A stretch of 64,000 nucleotides of DNA, taken from contig JANPBU010000040.1 in assembly GCA_031430595.1 (NCBI GenBank), forward strand, positions 1-64,000, in the 5' to 3' direction. The notes under the pieces are model-generated. The model saw nothing but the letters and a program-made list of their open reading frames with translations. It was not told the DNA's origin and did not search any database. The position numbers were made by a program, and so were the translations under genes. Position 1 is the stretch's first letter, and every line of letters starts with the position of its first letter. The DNA is from JANNBN01 sp031430595. GTDB taxonomy: Bacteria; Actinomycetota; Acidimicrobiia; Acidimicrobiales; JANYDT01. Below are positions 62,965 to 64,000 of the stretch, in pieces.

Positions 62965-64000
62965 TTACGAGGCCGGGTCACTTTCAACTGGCGGCTGCTC
63001 GACTGCTTGGACCCCAACAACTGCTTCGGCCGGTTCAACTGCTTGGGCCAGTTCAACGGGCGCTAACTCAGACTCAGACTCAGACTCGGTCTCTGGATCG
63101 TCGTGTTCAGCCTTCCACTGCGAAGCGGAAACAGCCTCGCTGCCATCGGCAGGCTGCCAGGTTTGTTCGCCATCAGCGTTAACAACCCATTCGCCTTCGG
63201 CGTAGTCAGATTCCTCTTCGAGAAGCTGCGTTTCACCCTTGATATCGATACGCCACCCGGTTAGGCGCGCAGCAAGTCGAGCGTTCTGCCCTTCTTTGCC
63301 AATCGCCAAACTCAATTGGTTATCAGGAACAATGACCGTTGCGGTCCCGGTGTTTTCGTCGATTCGAACTTCTTTTACCTTCGCCGGACCAAGTGCTTCA
63401 CGAACAAAGTCTTGCGGGTCATGACTAAACGGAACAATGTCGATTTTTTCGCCGCGAAGTTCATTGACAACCATTCGTACCCGGGCGCCTCGAGCACCAA
63501 TACAAGCACCAGCCGCATCGACGTTGGCATCGTTAGACCAGACGGCCACTTTGGTTCGGTGCCCAGCTTCGCGTGCCATGGCCTTGATTTCAACGACGCC
63601 ATCGTTGATTTCAGGAACCTCGAGTTCAAACAGGCGCTTCACCAGCCCCGGATGAGTACGACTCACCACAATCTGAGGACCCTTCGGGCTCTTTTTGACT
63701 TCGACGATGTACGCCTTGAGTCGAGCATTGTGCTCGTAACGTTCCTGCGGAACCTGCTCGGCTTGAGGCAACAGTGCCTCGACGCGTCCGAGGTTGAGCA
63801 AGGTATAGCGATGGTCTTGTTGTTCGATAATGCCCGTCACGATGTCGCCTTCGCGACCCGCGTACTCGACGTATTTCATTTCGCGTTCGACTTCTCGAAT
63901 CCGCTGCAAGATGACCTGCTTGGCCGTCGTTGCAGCAATTCGACCGAATTCCTTCGGAGTATCGTCCCACTCACGAACAACTTCGCCGTCTTCGTTCAGT
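62965..64000 (-). CDS. nusA: Transcription termination/antitermination protein NusA (5' end outside window)
   Basis: The frame is open from the window edge at 64000 down to TAA 62965-62967, giving about 344 residues. It shows the end of the N-terminal domain (TTAKQVILQRIREVE), the S1 domain (VEYAGREGDIVTGIIEQQDH), KH1 (RTHPGLVKRLFELEVPEIND) and KH2 (VDAAGACIGARGARVRMVVN). The C-terminus is an acidic tail of Glu/Ser/Val repeats. The N-terminal ~100 residues lie beyond the edge. NusA modulates pausing, termination and antitermination. Confidence 0.95.
   Translation of the reverse strand, partial: LNEDGEVVREWDDTPKEFGRIAATTAKQVILQRIREVEREMKYVEYAGREGDIVTGIIEQQDHRYTLLNLGRVEALLPQAEQVPQERYEHNARLKAYIVEVKKSPKGPQIVVSRTHPGLVKRLFELEVPEINDGVVEIKAMAREAGHRTKVAVWSNDANVDAAGACIGARGARVRMVVNELRGEKIDIVPFSHDPQDFVREALGPAKVKEVRIDENTGTATVIVPDNQLSLAIGKEGQNARLAARLTGWRIDIKGETQLLEEESDYAEGEWVVNADGEQTWQPADGSEAVSASQWKAEHDDPETESESESELAPVELAQAVEPAEAVVGVQAVEQPPVESDPAS

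Overview
The window looks like a chromosomal segment of an actinobacterium, most plausibly of the class Acidimicrobiia. The evidence is a WhiB regulator, a WS/DGAT acyltransferase, a PASTA-type fragment, an FHA-EssC-type FtsK ATPase beside a Ser/Thr kinase, abundant GTG/TTG starts and the nusA-ylxR-infB order. Base composition is moderate (mid-50s % G+C judged by eye, not computed). The lineage is an inference; no 16S rRNA gene is present.

Bases 1-31,800 are an accessory, stress-flavoured region. It holds many small families known from actinobacterial stress islands: PRC-barrel, two hemerythrins, a Ca2+-type P-ATPase with an HMA protein, a DUF1971 fusion, BrkB, DoxX, DUF1269, DUF1345, DUF2231 plus Rieske, WhiB, and several small acidic or proline-rich proteins. 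It also carries an OpuC-type glycine-betaine ABC operon, a PIG-L deacetylase / NodS-like methyltransferase / GT2 glycosyltransferase set and a GH130 glycosidase. Broken genes cluster here: a molybdopterin oxidoreductase with an internal deletion, and single-base frameshifts in opuCA, a DUF1269 gene, a stand-alone catalase C-terminal domain and probably a hemerythrin. Either the island is decaying or this part of the assembly has indels.

Bases 31,900-34,800 hold a tightly packed four-gene operon (variant SDR, TusA-like, DsrE-like, sulfatase) preceded by three 17-bp direct repeats and followed by a Fur-family gene. This is the most unusual gene combination in the window.

Bases 36,000-43,100 are housekeeping: tRNA-Gly(GCC), WS/DGAT, an Fpg/Nei glycosylase, an SDR, an RDD protein, dUTPase, oligoribonuclease and a helicase. 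A 21-bp repeat array occupies the dut-orn divergent intergenic region. Bases 43,160-48,880 encode the FHA-EssC-like ATPase translationally coupled to a non-RD Ser/Thr kinase.

Bases 48,900-58,050 are a transport block on the minus strand: a complete Dpp/Opp-type ABC importer (A-B-C-D-F) with a CRP-like site upstream, then a xylulokinase-type sugar kinase coupled to a type-1 substrate-binding lipoprotein. A YeiH-type exporter follows on the plus strand. The window ends with infB, ylxR and the 3' part of nusA on the minus strand, the standard translation/transcription cluster.
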